Counted from the stretch's first letter, positions 39,621 through 49,337 are shown. The stretch is 64,000 nt of DNA from Chitinophagaceae bacterium (GCA_016722465.1 JADKJC010000004.1:248001-312000), one strand, 5' to 3'. The notes: generated by a model not told the origin, from the letters alone. Made by a program: numbers and translations.

Positions 39621-39659
39621 TTGTCAATCGTCAATAGTGAATAGTCAATTGTCAATAGC
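39621..39659. repeat. Short direct repeats of a GTCAAT unit
   Basis: The 123-base gap upstream of wecB holds several copies of TTGTCAATNG/GTCAATAG-like units in a row (TTGTCAATCG, TCAATAGTGA, ATAGTCAATT, GTCAATAG). It is A/T-rich and not coding. Simple intergenic repeats of this kind occur in other Bacteroidota as far as I recall; a function is not known. Confidence 0.6.
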
Positions 39660-39671
39660 TGCCATTCACAT

Positions 39672-40544
39672 TCAGCTCAGTTGTTTCTGTGCATCAAACT
39701 GGCGGATAAGCGAAACTGTTTCATGAATATTGCCCCTGGAAGAAGCACCAAACAAAATAGATTCAACATTCGGTAATGTACAAACATATTCAATGGCCTG
39801 CTTTACCGGTGTAGCGCCGCCGCTCAATACCTGCATGGCAATGGCCCTTACTTCTCTTGTTTTCAACGTGTGCTCATACAATGCTTTACCACCACTCATT
39901 CTGAAGCCATCTACATTAATAGAGGAACAGATGATGGGGTTTTTGATGCCTACACTTTCCAGCATATCCAGCAGCATCGGCATGTTCATGGTGATGTATG
40001 CAGGCTCTGCATTGTGTTTTTTAATGATGTACTCATGGTAAGATTTCAATACTTCTTTCATGCCAAGCCCCATTAAAAGATCGGTGAGTACATTTTGTAT
40101 AAAGATCACCGGTGTATTGATGCCTTTGAACATTTTCATTTCCGCATCAATCAGCAGTTCCATCATGCTCATGTAATCTTTGGAAACAAATGCAATACCG
40201 CCTTTGAATAAAGAACCAAAGAAATTTCCGGGAACATATTCTTTTAAGGTGCCTACAATACCCAGCTCAGTTACTGCATTGGCGTACTTGTGTGCATAGG
40301 GCATACAAGGGTATATTTTGAAATTTTTATATTGTTCAGGGTTTTGCCTGATGAGGTCGCAGATATTTCCAATGCGGTCGTGGGTGGTACACATAAAAGT
40401 GTTCACGCCTTCATCAATCGCAATATCCAGTGTCCTTAAAATCGTCTTCTCTTCCTTAAACTTCATCATCTGCGCCCTGGACTTTTCGTCAGATACGTGG
40501 TTTACACCGAAGAACTGGTTATCGCCAAATAATATTCTATCCAT
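39672..40544 (-). CDS. Unassigned, probably TIM-barrel protein of the polysaccharide locus
   Basis: A 290-residue cytoplasmic protein. The ATG at 40544 begins DRILFGDNQFFGVNHVS; the longer frame to 40580 overlaps the upstream gene and is less likely. It alternates strands and helices with an aldolase/aldo-keto-reductase-like rhythm: TLDIAIDEGVNTFMCTTHD, then IYPCMPYAHKYA, FIQNVLTDLL and a C-terminal AMQVLSGGATPVKQAIEY ... ESILFGASS. The last stretch resembles the end of a TIM barrel. I do not recognise a family with a proven reaction. It starts seven bases after a Gfo/Idh dehydrogenase gene, so the two may act on the same sugar intermediate. An enzyme of nucleotide-sugar modification is the best guess. 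Confidence 0.8.
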   Translation of the reverse strand: MDRILFGDNQFFGVNHVSDEKSRAQMMKFKEEKTILRTLDIAIDEGVNTFMCTTHDRIGNICDLIRQNPEQYKNFKIYPCMPYAHKYANAVTELGIVGTLKEYVPGNFFGSLFKGGIAFVSKDYMSMMELLIDAEMKMFKGINTPVIFIQNVLTDLLMGLGMKEVLKSYHEYIIKKHNAEPAYITMNMPMLLDMLESVGIKNPIICSSINVDGFRMSGGKALYEHTLKTREVRAIAMQVLSGGATPVKQAIEYVCTLPNVESILFGASSRGNIHETVSLIRQFDAQKQLS

Positions 40545-40551
40545 TGTTGAA

Positions 40552-41562
40552 TTAGTTTTTGTTGTTTTTGATCTTTTCAATTACACTGTCTGTAAGCCAC
40601 GCCGTTTCAAACGTGTTTTTATTATTGGGCACTTTGCCCTCTATTGCTTTGATGAAGTAATCTACTTGTGCAGAATATTCTTCACCTCTTAAATAGAAAG
40701 CTACTTCTTCAGCAAAATCATTAATGTGTTTTACGTTCCAGCCTTTTGTATAAGGTGCAGGGCAATTGGCTTCTTTGAAATATATTTTCATTTCCGTAGC
40801 ATCCACAATGATTTTTCCTTTATCACCGATCACGGTTACGGTAGTGCTCATTTTCCGGTAGGTTTCATCGCTCCAGTTAACGGATAATACGCCGGATAAT
40901 TTATTGTCTGTTTCCAGCAATGCATACACGGCATCTTCCACATTTCCTGAGTAGATCGATTTTAGTAAAGCGCCATGCACTTTGTTGATCGGCGCCACCA
41001 GGTAATTCAGCAGGTCAATTACATGGGATGCATAATCCAGCAGGCAACCGCCACCTTCTTCCGGTTTAGAGCGCCATGTTTCAGCTTTCTTTCTTACTAC
41101 CACCGGCCCGTAAGCCTCACCTACAAAATGCTGTATGTCGCCCAGTGCACCGCTGCTGATTAATTTCTTTGCTTCTTCAAATGTGCCGATGAATTTATTG
41201 TGATAACCCACCTGGTTAACCGTTCCTTTTAATTTTGCCAACTGCACCAATTCCGCACCTTCATTTACATTCAGGCAAAAAGGTTTTTCTACAAATACAT
41301 GAATGCCTTTTTGTAATAATTCTTTTACGATGCTGCCATGAAATTTTGTTGGTGCTGCAACAAACACCGCTTCCGGGTTGGTTTTGTCCAGCATTTTTTT
41401 GTAATCAGCAAAGCATTCAAACTGCCCGTATTTTTCCAGTACATCCGTAACGATCTTTGAAGTATCGGCCACACCCACCACTTTTACATCAGGATGTGCG
41501 CCAAGTATTGCCAAATGTGAAATACCCATTTTACCAGCGCCGATTAATGCAACTCTTGTCAT
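40552..41562 (-). CDS. Gfo/Idh/MocA family dehydrogenase of the polysaccharide locus
   Basis: A full-length 336-residue NAD(P)-dependent sugar dehydrogenase. The start TRVALIGAGKMGISHLAIL is the nucleotide-binding fold, HVFVEKPFCLN is the EKP motif, and GGGCLLDYASHVIDLLNYL is the usual substrate-domain motif with its His. The C-terminal beta sheet region follows. Members in polysaccharide loci often oxidise position 3 of a UDP-linked amino sugar; whether that applies here is inference. Its start overlaps the stop of the DUF354 gene by four bases (ATGA), so translation is probably coupled, and the unassigned TIM-barrel-like gene follows seven bases later. Confidence 0.92.
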   Translation of the reverse strand: MTRVALIGAGKMGISHLAILGAHPDVKVVGVADTSKIVTDVLEKYGQFECFADYKKMLDKTNPEAVFVAAPTKFHGSIVKELLQKGIHVFVEKPFCLNVNEGAELVQLAKLKGTVNQVGYHNKFIGTFEEAKKLISSGALGDIQHFVGEAYGPVVVRKKAETWRSKPEEGGGCLLDYASHVIDLLNYLVAPINKVHGALLKSIYSGNVEDAVYALLETDNKLSGVLSVNWSDETYRKMSTTVTVIGDKGKIIVDATEMKIYFKEANCPAPYTKGWNVKHINDFAEEVAFYLRGEEYSAQVDYFIKAIEGKVPNNKNTFETAWLTDSVIEKIKNNKN

Positions 41563-42587
41563 TGTTTTTTGAATTTTAAAATTTCTTTCTTTAATAAGTT
41601 ATATGCTTCCCTGCCTTTGATCATCAATTCCAGTGCAGGCGGCGCATTTTGTAAACTTTCAATATAGCTCACTACTTTTTCGGGTGTGATATTGGGTTCA
41701 TGCAACATCAATCCTTTTGATAATAAAAAAGTATCCACTTCCAGCAGGTCGTCCTGGTAAACTGAAATAGTGGGAATGCCGAGGATGGCCATTTCCCTCG
41801 TCATAGAACCGCCGGCGCCAATAAAGATGGTACAGTCAGCAGCGATGGCATCAAAGCCCAACGGCTTATCGGGTACCTGTGTGGCATGGAATTTTTCCTG
41901 CTTGTAATGTGCAGACTGGTTGTCGTCTCTTGGCAATACAATTACTTTGTATTGATCCTGCAAAGCAAGGATGGTATCATCCAGAAAATTTTCTTTGCCT
42001 TTGTAGTACTGTGCCGTTTGCGGTTCAGGCCGGATGTATATTTTTATTTCGCCAGAAGTATGCTGTTTTCTTTTTTCCTGAATTGCTTCGCCTTTACTCC
42101 ATAAATAAATACCTTCTTTAACACCGGGATACTGGATCACTTTTTTTGCAGAAACACCCGTCTTTGCAATTCTTTCTACCGGGAGATTTTCAGGAATTAA
42201 AATGGTAGTTGCGCAAATGAATGCAGGCTTGTTGCCCATTGCATGTTCATTATCGTTGGTGTAGATGGAAGGAATGCCCAATAGTTTTGCCACAACAGGA
42301 GAATGGAAAGAGCTTTGGGAAACGGCGACATCTATTTTCTTGTTCTTTAAAAATTTCTTCAGTTGATTTACCCTGATGGGATAGCCAAATACTTTTTTGA
42401 GGAAGTTTTTGCCATAATGTTCTCCAACCGTGGTATGCTTTAAGCCTTTCTGGTCAAGCAAAGCGATCGTGTTGGCTAATGGCCTGGAAGTGATGATCAC
42501 TTCGTGCCCGTCAACTTCTAACTCTTTGATAAGCTGGTAAAACATGTTTACATGCGGCGAGTTGGAAATATCAAACCATATCTTCAT
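41559..42587 (-). CDS. DUF354 family protein, glycosyltransferase-like fold
   Basis: A 342-residue protein of the DUF354 family. The start KIWFDISNSPHVNMFYQLI, then DGHEVIITSRPLANTIALL, is characteristic. Later come AVSQSSFHSPVVAKLLGIP, YTNDNEHAMGNKPAF and FIGAGGSMTREMAILGIPTIS, which correspond to the GT-B type fold shared with UDP-GlcNAc 2-epimerases and glycosyltransferases. Members sit in surface-polysaccharide loci of bacteria and archaea; their reaction is not established to my knowledge. Coupling by a four-base overlap to the following dehydrogenase suggests it handles the same sugar. Confidence 0.9.
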   Translation of the reverse strand: MKIWFDISNSPHVNMFYQLIKELEVDGHEVIITSRPLANTIALLDQKGLKHTTVGEHYGKNFLKKVFGYPIRVNQLKKFLKNKKIDVAVSQSSFHSPVVAKLLGIPSIYTNDNEHAMGNKPAFICATTILIPENLPVERIAKTGVSAKKVIQYPGVKEGIYLWSKGEAIQEKRKQHTSGEIKIYIRPEPQTAQYYKGKENFLDDTILALQDQYKVIVLPRDDNQSAHYKQEKFHATQVPDKPLGFDAIAADCTIFIGAGGSMTREMAILGIPTISVYQDDLLEVDTFLLSKGLMLHEPNITPEKVVSYIESLQNAPPALELMIKGREAYNLLKKEILKFKKQ

Positions 42588-42710
42588 AGTAAATGAATAA
42601 AGTTATTTAATAGGGTAAAAAATTATCAAAATCCTGGTTGGCTGGGTTAGCATGTTACTGATAACCGTGCCAAAAGAACTAATTATTTATTGAAAATGCA
42701 AATCAGGTTA

Positions 42711-43817
42711 TTATTCAGCTTTTTCAAACACTGCCGGTTGTTGCTTTATATTATTACTATCAAGCAATCCCGCATAAACGCCATTTAATTTTTCAATCAC
42801 CTTGGTTGCTGAAAAATCTTTTACAATATCCAGTGATTTATTTCCATAAGTTTCTAATACTGCAGTGGCTGCTTTTATCTCCGAAAAGATATTTTCCAAT
42901 GCATCAACATCTCCGGGCTTTACCAGCCAGCCATTCATGCGTGGCTTTACAATCTGCGGTATACCACCTACATTGGATGAAATAACTGGTTTGCCAAACG
43001 CCATCGATTCAAGAATGGACATTGGCAGGCCCTCGTAATATGAAGTTAATATGAAGAGGTTGCAATCCTGTATCAGGTCATCTTTTTGTTTGCCGCTCAC
43101 CCATCCTTTGTAGTCAATTAATTCTTCCAGCCCGTTTTCGGCAATTTCGGTTGTTAACTTTTCCAGTTCATTCCCGGTACCAGCAATGCTGAGTTTAAAA
43201 ACGCCTTTATAAGCTGATTTGTTTTTTTTGAACAATTCCACAATGTCAAAAATCCCTTTTTTTACCGTCACATGATTCAGGTACAATATCCTCACCGGAA
43301 TTTGAACGGTATTGCGGTTTACTTTTTCCGGCATGATCACCGGGTTGTTCACTACAATGGCTTTGTGTTTTTTTGTGATGGAATCAAAATATGTCTTCCA
43401 TTCATCCGACAAAACCATCAATTCATCAGCTGCATTCAGTATGTACAGGATGTATGGCTTCAAAGCGCCTGAGCCTTCATAGTACACTTTAAATTCCCCA
43501 CCATGGATATGCAGCAATGTTGTTTTGCCAAATAGTTTTGAAAGCAGCAATACAACCGACTTTCTTATAAAGCTGCCCCGGCAGGCACTGTGAATATGAA
43601 TGATTTTTATCTGCCGTTTACTGATCAGTATCCATATAAATTTGGCCATTGCCAGCGCAAAATACAGGATGCTTAAAATGGGATTCTTTTTAACGTAAGT
43701 AGATAAAAAGTTGAAATCTGTGATGTTTTTCGAATATACTTCCAGCACTGATGCCATACCTCCCCTGAGGCTGTAATGTGGCCCCACAAATAATACATGC
43801 TTATAATAATCCTTCAT
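42711..43817 (-). CDS. Glycosyltransferase family 4
   Basis: A 368-residue GT-B glycosyltransferase acting at the cytoplasmic face of the membrane. The N-terminal half carries HVLFVGPHYSLRGGMASVLE and LLHIHGGEF; the C-terminal half has the EX7E motif in SYYEGLPMSILESMAFGKPV followed by SSNVGGIPQIV, which binds the sugar nucleotide. It would add one sugar to the lipid-linked repeat unit with retention of configuration. Donor and linkage are unknown. It lies between the DUF354 and polysaccharide deacetylase genes. Confidence 0.93.
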   Translation of the reverse strand: MKDYYKHVLFVGPHYSLRGGMASVLEVYSKNITDFNFLSTYVKKNPILSILYFALAMAKFIWILISKRQIKIIHIHSACRGSFIRKSVVLLLSKLFGKTTLLHIHGGEFKVYYEGSGALKPYILYILNAADELMVLSDEWKTYFDSITKKHKAIVVNNPVIMPEKVNRNTVQIPVRILYLNHVTVKKGIFDIVELFKKNKSAYKGVFKLSIAGTGNELEKLTTEIAENGLEELIDYKGWVSGKQKDDLIQDCNLFILTSYYEGLPMSILESMAFGKPVISSNVGGIPQIVKPRMNGWLVKPGDVDALENIFSEIKAATAVLETYGNKSLDIVKDFSATKVIEKLNGVYAGLLDSNNIKQQPAVFEKAE

Positions 43818-44032
43818 ATTTAGTAATATTCAACGGTACAGGTGACTTATAAAAGCACAAGTTAACCGCTAAAGTCTGTATCTATTCAATTTTTAACTGC
43901 TCTAACTGCCTGATTAAACGGTTTTTGGGTTGCAAATAGTATTTCTGATAGTAAGATATGTTATAAGAAATGATCTTAAATAGAGGCAAGGCGGGGATAA
44001 TAACTGCTGGCAGGAGGAACAGCGATGGGATT

Positions 44033-44947
44033 TTAGGGATAAACTATTTTTCTTTTTTTAGGCTTTAGCGGCCATACGCCTACAATCCTGCAGATGTTTT
44101 CTTCAAAGGAAGCACCTTCTACCATCATAAACCGGGGTAAACAATACCGGTGTGCTAATTTTTCTTTGGTAAGATATTTTTGCTCGGTACTAAAAGCCAG
44201 TGTATAACCGAATCGCTTAAGGAAACTGATCTCCCTGTTTGAATAATCTCCGTTGGGAAATGCAAAATGTTTTACATCTTTTCCAATCCACTCTTCAATG
44301 ATTTCTTTTGAATGTTCGATCTCATATTTTGATTCTGTATTGGAACATCTTGGAAGGATAGGGTGGGAGACACTGTGACTGCCTATTGCAAAGTACTTGT
44401 TTTTTGATATCTCTCTTACCTGGTCAATGGTCAGTGCTTCCCTTTTGATCTGTATCTTACTTTTGGTTTCTTCTATGATCTTTATCCTGTCTTCATTGTC
44501 CAGTGTTTTGAAAAATTCAACAGATTCTTTCGATAGCCCCATTTTCCTTGCTTCCATAATGTAAGACCACCAATAGCCGCTTCCTTTTTCCACCACCTCT
44601 GTACTTACAAATATGGCAACCGGCACTTCGTTCTGTACTGCCACAGGTACAATATTATCCAGGTTGCTTTGCCAGCCATCATCTATGGTGATGACCACCG
44701 CACCGTTTGGAAAAGCCTTTTCTTTATTGATAATCCTTTCTATTTCGCAAACGGATATAAAATGAAAACCATTTTTAGAAAGCCAGTCAATACAGGATTC
44801 GAAAAACGCTTTGCTGGGTGCATGAAAGCACAGAGAAAGAATATATTCTCCTCTTTGCACTCTTTGTGCTGCCCGTTTAACCACTCCTGATTTAATGAGT
44901 GTTTTGGCAAGTAATTTACCAAGATTATTTCTAACTGAGGTCTTCAC
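44033..44947 (-). CDS. Polysaccharide deacetylase family protein
   Basis: A 304-residue NodB-fold protein. Motif one is VVITIDDGWQSNL, with the metal/base Asp pair; motif two is GSHSVSHPILPRC, with the two metal-binding His; FAFPNGDYSNRE is the usual motif three. These signatures indicate a metal-dependent carbohydrate esterase that removes N- or O-acetyl groups. The start is GTG at 44947. There is no cleavable signal peptide, so the enzyme may act in the cytoplasm on lipid-linked intermediates, or be anchored weakly. A basic C-terminal tail (LKPKKRKIVYP) ends the protein. Confidence 0.93.
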   Translation of the reverse strand: MKTSVRNNLGKLLAKTLIKSGVVKRAAQRVQRGEYILSLCFHAPSKAFFESCIDWLSKNGFHFISVCEIERIINKEKAFPNGAVVITIDDGWQSNLDNIVPVAVQNEVPVAIFVSTEVVEKGSGYWWSYIMEARKMGLSKESVEFFKTLDNEDRIKIIEETKSKIQIKREALTIDQVREISKNKYFAIGSHSVSHPILPRCSNTESKYEIEHSKEIIEEWIGKDVKHFAFPNGDYSNREISFLKRFGYTLAFSTEQKYLTKEKLAHRYCLPRFMMVEGASFEENICRIVGVWPLKPKKRKIVYP

Positions 44948-45111
44948 CTGTTCTGATTTTTAAGGGAATGTATTACTAACAAAAAACACTGAAGTGCAGG
45001 ATGTAATTGTTATAAAGTATCTCTTACTGCACAACAGTAGGATTTTTAAAAGGATATTTATAATGAAATTAGGGAAAAAAGCAATACCCAGAATGTTAAC
45101 GGGTAAAATGA

Positions 45112-46302
45112 CTATTTGTATAGCCTGTTGGGTAATTTTTCACCTTTATAAACTGCGATGAATTCAGCAGTCATCCTGTTGAGCATGAATTTTTCGTGAA
45201 TGGTATTAAGGGCTTTTAACCCCATTTGTTTAGCTATTTCAGGATTGTTGTACAGGTATAATAGTTTTGATGTGAGGCCATCCACATCTTTGTTCGCCAC
45301 TAAAAAGCCATTTTCATTGTCTACAATCACTTCATTGGTTCCGCCACCTTCTGTTGCTAATACGGGTTTTTGCAAACTCATGTATTCAATAATGGAATTT
45401 GAAACACCTTCACCATGCACATCGCTGTTTGTGCAAAGTACCCCTACATCAAATACCTGGTTAATTGCTTCCACATCTGAACGTCTTCCCAGGAACAGGA
45501 TGTTCTTTCTTGCATCTGCCGGTACTGTATCTTCAATTGCCTGGCGGTTCTTTCCTTCTCCAATCAATAAAAAGCAGGCATCCTTGTGATCCTTTACAAT
45601 TCTTATTGCAGCCTGGGTAAATGTATCAAAGTCTTTGCGGTCGTGAAAAGCACCCACCATCCCTACTACAAAAGAAAATTGCTCAATGCCCAGTTCTTTT
45701 TTCAACTGGTCTTTATTGGGCAGGTTACTGAAACGGTTCATGTCGATGCCATTGTAGATGCAGTAAGTTTTTTCAATGGGAGCTCCATACGACCTGATAC
45801 CGGCAAGGGAGTTGGCCAGTACAACATCTGAGAAAAAGAAAGTGATCAACCCTCTCAAATAATTTTTATGGCGCCATGAAATGTGTACCGGTGCATCGGC
45901 AATGATGCCATTGATAAATTTGAACTTTCTGAATGGCAATAGGGGTAGCATATAAACGCTGCACATAGAACCCCAGGAATGAATAATATCGGGTTTGTAT
46001 TTTTGTATGGCCCCTTTGATAATAAAAAAGGGCTTAGTGGTATATTTATATTCCCTGTCGCTTTCAATAATGGTGATGGGGAAGTCGTACATGTAATCAT
46101 ATCCAACGCCCACATCCGATATCGAAATAAGGATAATCTTGTAAGCAGGGTCCTTGCTCAATGACTTGATGAGTTCAAGCATTCTTCTTTCTTTTCCTCC
46201 TCCGCCAATATTATCTGCTACAAAAAGGATTGTCATCCTGTGGCTTTTATTTGTGGTTATTGGTTCTGCAATGATTGTACTTACTTGTGAATGGGTAATC
46301 AT
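45112..46302 (-). CDS. Glycosyltransferase family 4
   Basis: A GT-B glycosyltransferase of 396 residues from the first ATG, or 374 from the ATG at 46236, where the family-like part begins (MTILFVADNIGGGGKERRM). The glycine-rich GGGGKERRM loop is typical of GT4 enzymes. The C-terminal EX7E motif is GEGVSNSIIEYMSLQKPVL, with EGGGTNEVI after it. It adds a sugar to the growing repeat unit. It is encoded between the ATP-grasp and polysaccharide deacetylase genes. Donor and linkage unknown. Confidence 0.93.
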   Translation of the reverse strand: MITHSQVSTIIAEPITTNKSHRMTILFVADNIGGGGKERRMLELIKSLSKDPAYKIILISISDVGVGYDYMYDFPITIIESDREYKYTTKPFFIIKGAIQKYKPDIIHSWGSMCSVYMLPLLPFRKFKFINGIIADAPVHISWRHKNYLRGLITFFFSDVVLANSLAGIRSYGAPIEKTYCIYNGIDMNRFSNLPNKDQLKKELGIEQFSFVVGMVGAFHDRKDFDTFTQAAIRIVKDHKDACFLLIGEGKNRQAIEDTVPADARKNILFLGRRSDVEAINQVFDVGVLCTNSDVHGEGVSNSIIEYMSLQKPVLATEGGGTNEVIVDNENGFLVANKDVDGLTSKLLYLYNNPEIAKQMGLKALNTIHEKFMLNRMTAEFIAVYKGEKLPNRLYK

Positions 46303-46410
46303 TGCAGGTAATTTTGCTTTACAGAGGGTAATTGATTGAAGCTGATTAGCTTGAGAATTTTTTTTAGCAGCAATTGTTAAGCCAAAATGCTTCGGATCAA
46401 CAACTAATTA

Positions 46411-47436
46411 TTATTTAGCCACGTATTTTATAAAATCTTCCATTTGATAATACTGAAGATTTACTTTATCTGGATGCCATTGCAGGTTATCATCCCAATA
46501 GCCGGGACAGTCATCATAAAATGGCCCAATGATATAAGTATAACTGATCTCAACAATTTTAGGGTCATCTCCATCCCATATAAAATCAAATGCTACCGAT
46601 TGAACGTCTAATTTTTTGGCAATGTCGAAGGCAATTTTAATACAACGTTTGTCAAACAGCTCCGGTTCATAAGCTTTGATACCACTGCCGGAGGCCCTGA
46701 AATCATTTTCTCTTACATAACGCCTCACACCTACACAACGGTTGCCAATAACGACCAGCCTTGTATCATGATTGTTGTTCGGGGCAAAATCCTGGAAGTA
46801 GATATAACCTTTTTCTCTTTGAGAAAACCTGGCAAGTTCGGTAGGAATGATCAATCTTGCGATGCCTTTAAAAATGCCTTTAACAGCATTGAAGTTCTTA
46901 TCTCTTTTCAGTACCCAGAATTTATCTTTCAACCTGCCCCAGCCATCTATCTGTGGAAACCCACGTCCAAATGCTTTGTTCACATAACGCTGAGCATCTG
47001 CTCTTGACCTTACCAGCTTTACATTGATAGAGCCGGCGCCTCCACGTAATTTCCAGACTTTTGGAAATGTGGTTTGATCAAGCCATTTTTCTGCCTGCTC
47101 CTTTACATAAAAAATATGTGTTTTTACCAGCGGGGCATCCAGTGCTTCCAGCAGATATTTCTGTCCCACTTTATCATCGTGGTGCCAGCTTGTTTTAAAA
47201 TCCGGGAACATTTTCTTTCCTCTCAATTCCAGTGAAATGGTTAATTGCCTTGCCATTAATGCAGCCCTGAAATCATTCTGGTTCCAGTTCCACATCAATG
47301 CATCACAGTCATCGAGTTGCTGAATGATGTCAGAATCGTAGCAGCTTACAATTTTATAAGCGATACCTTTTTCCTCACAATACTTTATCCACCTGTCGCT
47401 GAAACCATTTTCGTGTGGGTGTATGGCTAATTTCAT
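46411..47436 (-). CDS. ATP-grasp enzyme of the polysaccharide locus
   Basis: A 341-residue cytoplasmic protein with an ATP-grasp fold of the RimK/glutathione-synthetase type. Visible parts: N-terminal strand MKLAIHPHENGFSDRWIKYC, the A-domain lysine region PKVWKLRGGAGSINVKLV (flexible Gly-rich loop), YFQDFAPNNNHDTRLVVIGN, and the metal-binding strand AFDFIWDGDDPKIVEISYTY. Such enzymes form amide or similar bonds from a carboxylate and an amine through an acyl phosphate. Within a capsule locus it could attach an amino acid to a uronic acid or amino sugar, but this is inference. It is flanked by two GT4 genes. Family clear, substrate unknown. Confidence 0.88.
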   Translation of the reverse strand: MKLAIHPHENGFSDRWIKYCEEKGIAYKIVSCYDSDIIQQLDDCDALMWNWNQNDFRAALMARQLTISLELRGKKMFPDFKTSWHHDDKVGQKYLLEALDAPLVKTHIFYVKEQAEKWLDQTTFPKVWKLRGGAGSINVKLVRSRADAQRYVNKAFGRGFPQIDGWGRLKDKFWVLKRDKNFNAVKGIFKGIARLIIPTELARFSQREKGYIYFQDFAPNNNHDTRLVVIGNRCVGVRRYVRENDFRASGSGIKAYEPELFDKRCIKIAFDIAKKLDVQSVAFDFIWDGDDPKIVEISYTYIIGPFYDDCPGYWDDNLQWHPDKVNLQYYQMEDFIKYVAK

Positions 47437-47477
47437 CTTTATATTTTTAACCTCCTTGGGTAAAGCCGGTTTTATAA

Positions 47478-48644
47478 TTATTGTTGTTTGATTTGTTCAG
47501 CAATATAATCGGCCATAATCCCAGCTTGTATTTTATAATCAAACAGGGTTTGTGCTACTTTTTTACCGGCCAGTCCAATGGCTTTTGACCGTTCAGGATC
47601 TGCTAACGCCTCTTCCATTTTTATTGCAAAAGCATCTGCATTATCTGGCACTGATAAAAATCCTGTTTCTCCATCTTTTACAAACAATGGTATTTCACCC
47701 ACGCTCGTAACCACGATGGGTACCCCGGTAGCAAGGTACTCACCAATTTTGATGGGAAAGTTGCCGGAGTTCAGTTCGTTATCTGGTTTTGCAACCACCA
47801 GTATGGATGCATTGCATAAGATCACGGGCATCATTTCTCTTTCAACGAGGCCGGTAAAAACAACCCTGTCGGTAATGCCTAAGCGACTGATTGCATCCAG
47901 TGTTTCTTTGATGGCCGTTTTATTATTGTTGTTTCCTACAAGCACTAATTTTAAATCCGGGAAGCGATCCTTGATTTTTGCAAAAGCTTCTATCAACACC
48001 GGAACACCATCTTTGTTTCCACTGATATTACCACAGTAACCAACATATGGGAAAGGATAGGGGCTTGGTTTGGTGGTGCTGAAGAAAGCAAGGTCCACTA
48101 CTGTCAGTAATTTTTTTAAGGCAGGGTTAAACTGTTTGAGGTAAGTAATCAGTTTATCACTGATCACAAAAATACCGTCAAATCTTGGCAGCATTTTATG
48201 CTGGTAAATATGGAGCATCCGCTTGTTGATATCAAATACATAGGGAAGCTCGGTTCTTTCATGAAAGACTTTTATTTTATAGCTTTTTGCTTTTTTTACC
48301 AGGTAGTCAATCGGTATGGTGTGAATAGACATGATGGAGAAAACCATCATTGCATCTATCTTTTTTTCTGTTGCCTGCTGCTTTAAAATCTTCTTTGTTT
48401 TTAATACAGACTTCAGATAGTAATAGTGCTTTAGTATTTTATTGCTGCCTTTATAACTGTTCAGTTCTTCAAACTGTACGCCGAAATAGTCCAGTTTTTT
48501 TTTGCCCGCCCAATCCTGGGGAGTCAATACCAAAAAGCGTACACCATGGCCCAGTTCCACCAATCCTTTTGCCAGTACCGATTGCCTGATGGCAGCGGCA
48601 TGTACATCAGGATAAGAACCTGTTGACACGAAAATAAAATTCAT
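47478..48644 (-). CDS. Glycosyltransferase family 4
   Basis: A 388-residue GT-B glycosyltransferase. The N-terminal domain starts NFIFVSTGSYPDVHAAAIRQS and includes KVFHERTELPYVFD; the C-terminal domain has YCGNISGNKDGVPVLIEAF, then NFPIKIGEYLATGVPIVVTS, which stands in the EX7E position. It would add one sugar during repeat-unit assembly at the inner membrane. Donor and linkage cannot be told. It is followed 41 bases later by the ATP-grasp gene. Confidence 0.93.
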   Translation of the reverse strand: MNFIFVSTGSYPDVHAAAIRQSVLAKGLVELGHGVRFLVLTPQDWAGKKKLDYFGVQFEELNSYKGSNKILKHYYYLKSVLKTKKILKQQATEKKIDAMMVFSIMSIHTIPIDYLVKKAKSYKIKVFHERTELPYVFDINKRMLHIYQHKMLPRFDGIFVISDKLITYLKQFNPALKKLLTVVDLAFFSTTKPSPYPFPYVGYCGNISGNKDGVPVLIEAFAKIKDRFPDLKLVLVGNNNNKTAIKETLDAISRLGITDRVVFTGLVEREMMPVILCNASILVVAKPDNELNSGNFPIKIGEYLATGVPIVVTSVGEIPLFVKDGETGFLSVPDNADAFAIKMEEALADPERSKAIGLAGKKVAQTLFDYKIQAGIMADYIAEQIKQQ

Positions 48645-48667
48645 TGATTCTTTATTTACTTTTTGGG

Positions 48668-49276
48668 TTACAGATTTTTGATCACTTTGCAGGGATTGCC
48701 GCCAGCAATTACGTTGGCGGGAATATCCCTTGTTACTACACTGTTGGCACCAATCACGCTGTTATCTCCAATGGTTACCCCTTTTAATACAATGGAACCA
48801 TAACCAATAAAAACATTGTTGCCAATAAGGATGGGGCTTGAATCACCGGAGGAGGTTTTTCTTTCGTGGGGGAGTATGCCGTGCCAGTCAAAATCGGTGA
48901 TGAGTGTATTGGCGCCGCACATTACATCATCTCCAATGATGATCTTTTCTTTTGCACCGATCACCGTGCCACTAAAGCCACAATGATTGCCAATAGATAT
49001 CACTGCAGTTTTACTATGGGTGGAGAGCATGCAGTGCCTGTTAATACCGATCATGTTGGAACTATTATCACTTCTGAAACTGCAGTTATTGCCAATGCTG
49101 ATGCTGGACTCCGGGTAACGTACCACATAAGTGGAGCTCCAGAAACGAACGCTTTTGCCGTAGCTTACTTTTTTTAGAGACAGTACGATCCCCATGTAGC
49201 ATTCAGAATACAACTCCAGTGCCTTTAAGCGCCAGGCCCTTAACTTCATCATTATTTTACCCTGTGTATCTGCCAT
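48668..49276 (-). CDS. Left-handed beta-helix (hexapeptide) acetyltransferase
   Basis: A 202-residue acyltransferase of the LbH family. Hexapeptide repeats run from about residue 60 to the end (IGNNCSFRSDNSS, IGAKEKIIIGDDVMCG, LIGNNVFIGYGSIVLKGVTI, GDNSVIGANSVVTRDIPANV) and finish with the classical IAGGNPCKVIKNL. The His in DFDWHGILPHE is a likely catalytic residue. Such enzymes transfer acetyl from acetyl-CoA to sugar hydroxyls or amines. In this locus it probably decorates a precursor sugar. It lies 23 bases upstream of a GT4 gene. Confidence 0.93.
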   Translation of the reverse strand: MADTQGKIMMKLRAWRLKALELYSECYMGIVLSLKKVSYGKSVRFWSSTYVVRYPESSISIGNNCSFRSDNSSNMIGINRHCMLSTHSKTAVISIGNHCGFSGTVIGAKEKIIIGDDVMCGANTLITDFDWHGILPHERKTSSGDSSPILIGNNVFIGYGSIVLKGVTIGDNSVIGANSVVTRDIPANVIAGGNPCKVIKNL

Positions 49277-49337
49277 TGTAAAATGTCAATTGAATGATTG
49301 TTTTTCTTTCAAAATAAAAACTGGCCATTGTGATTGC

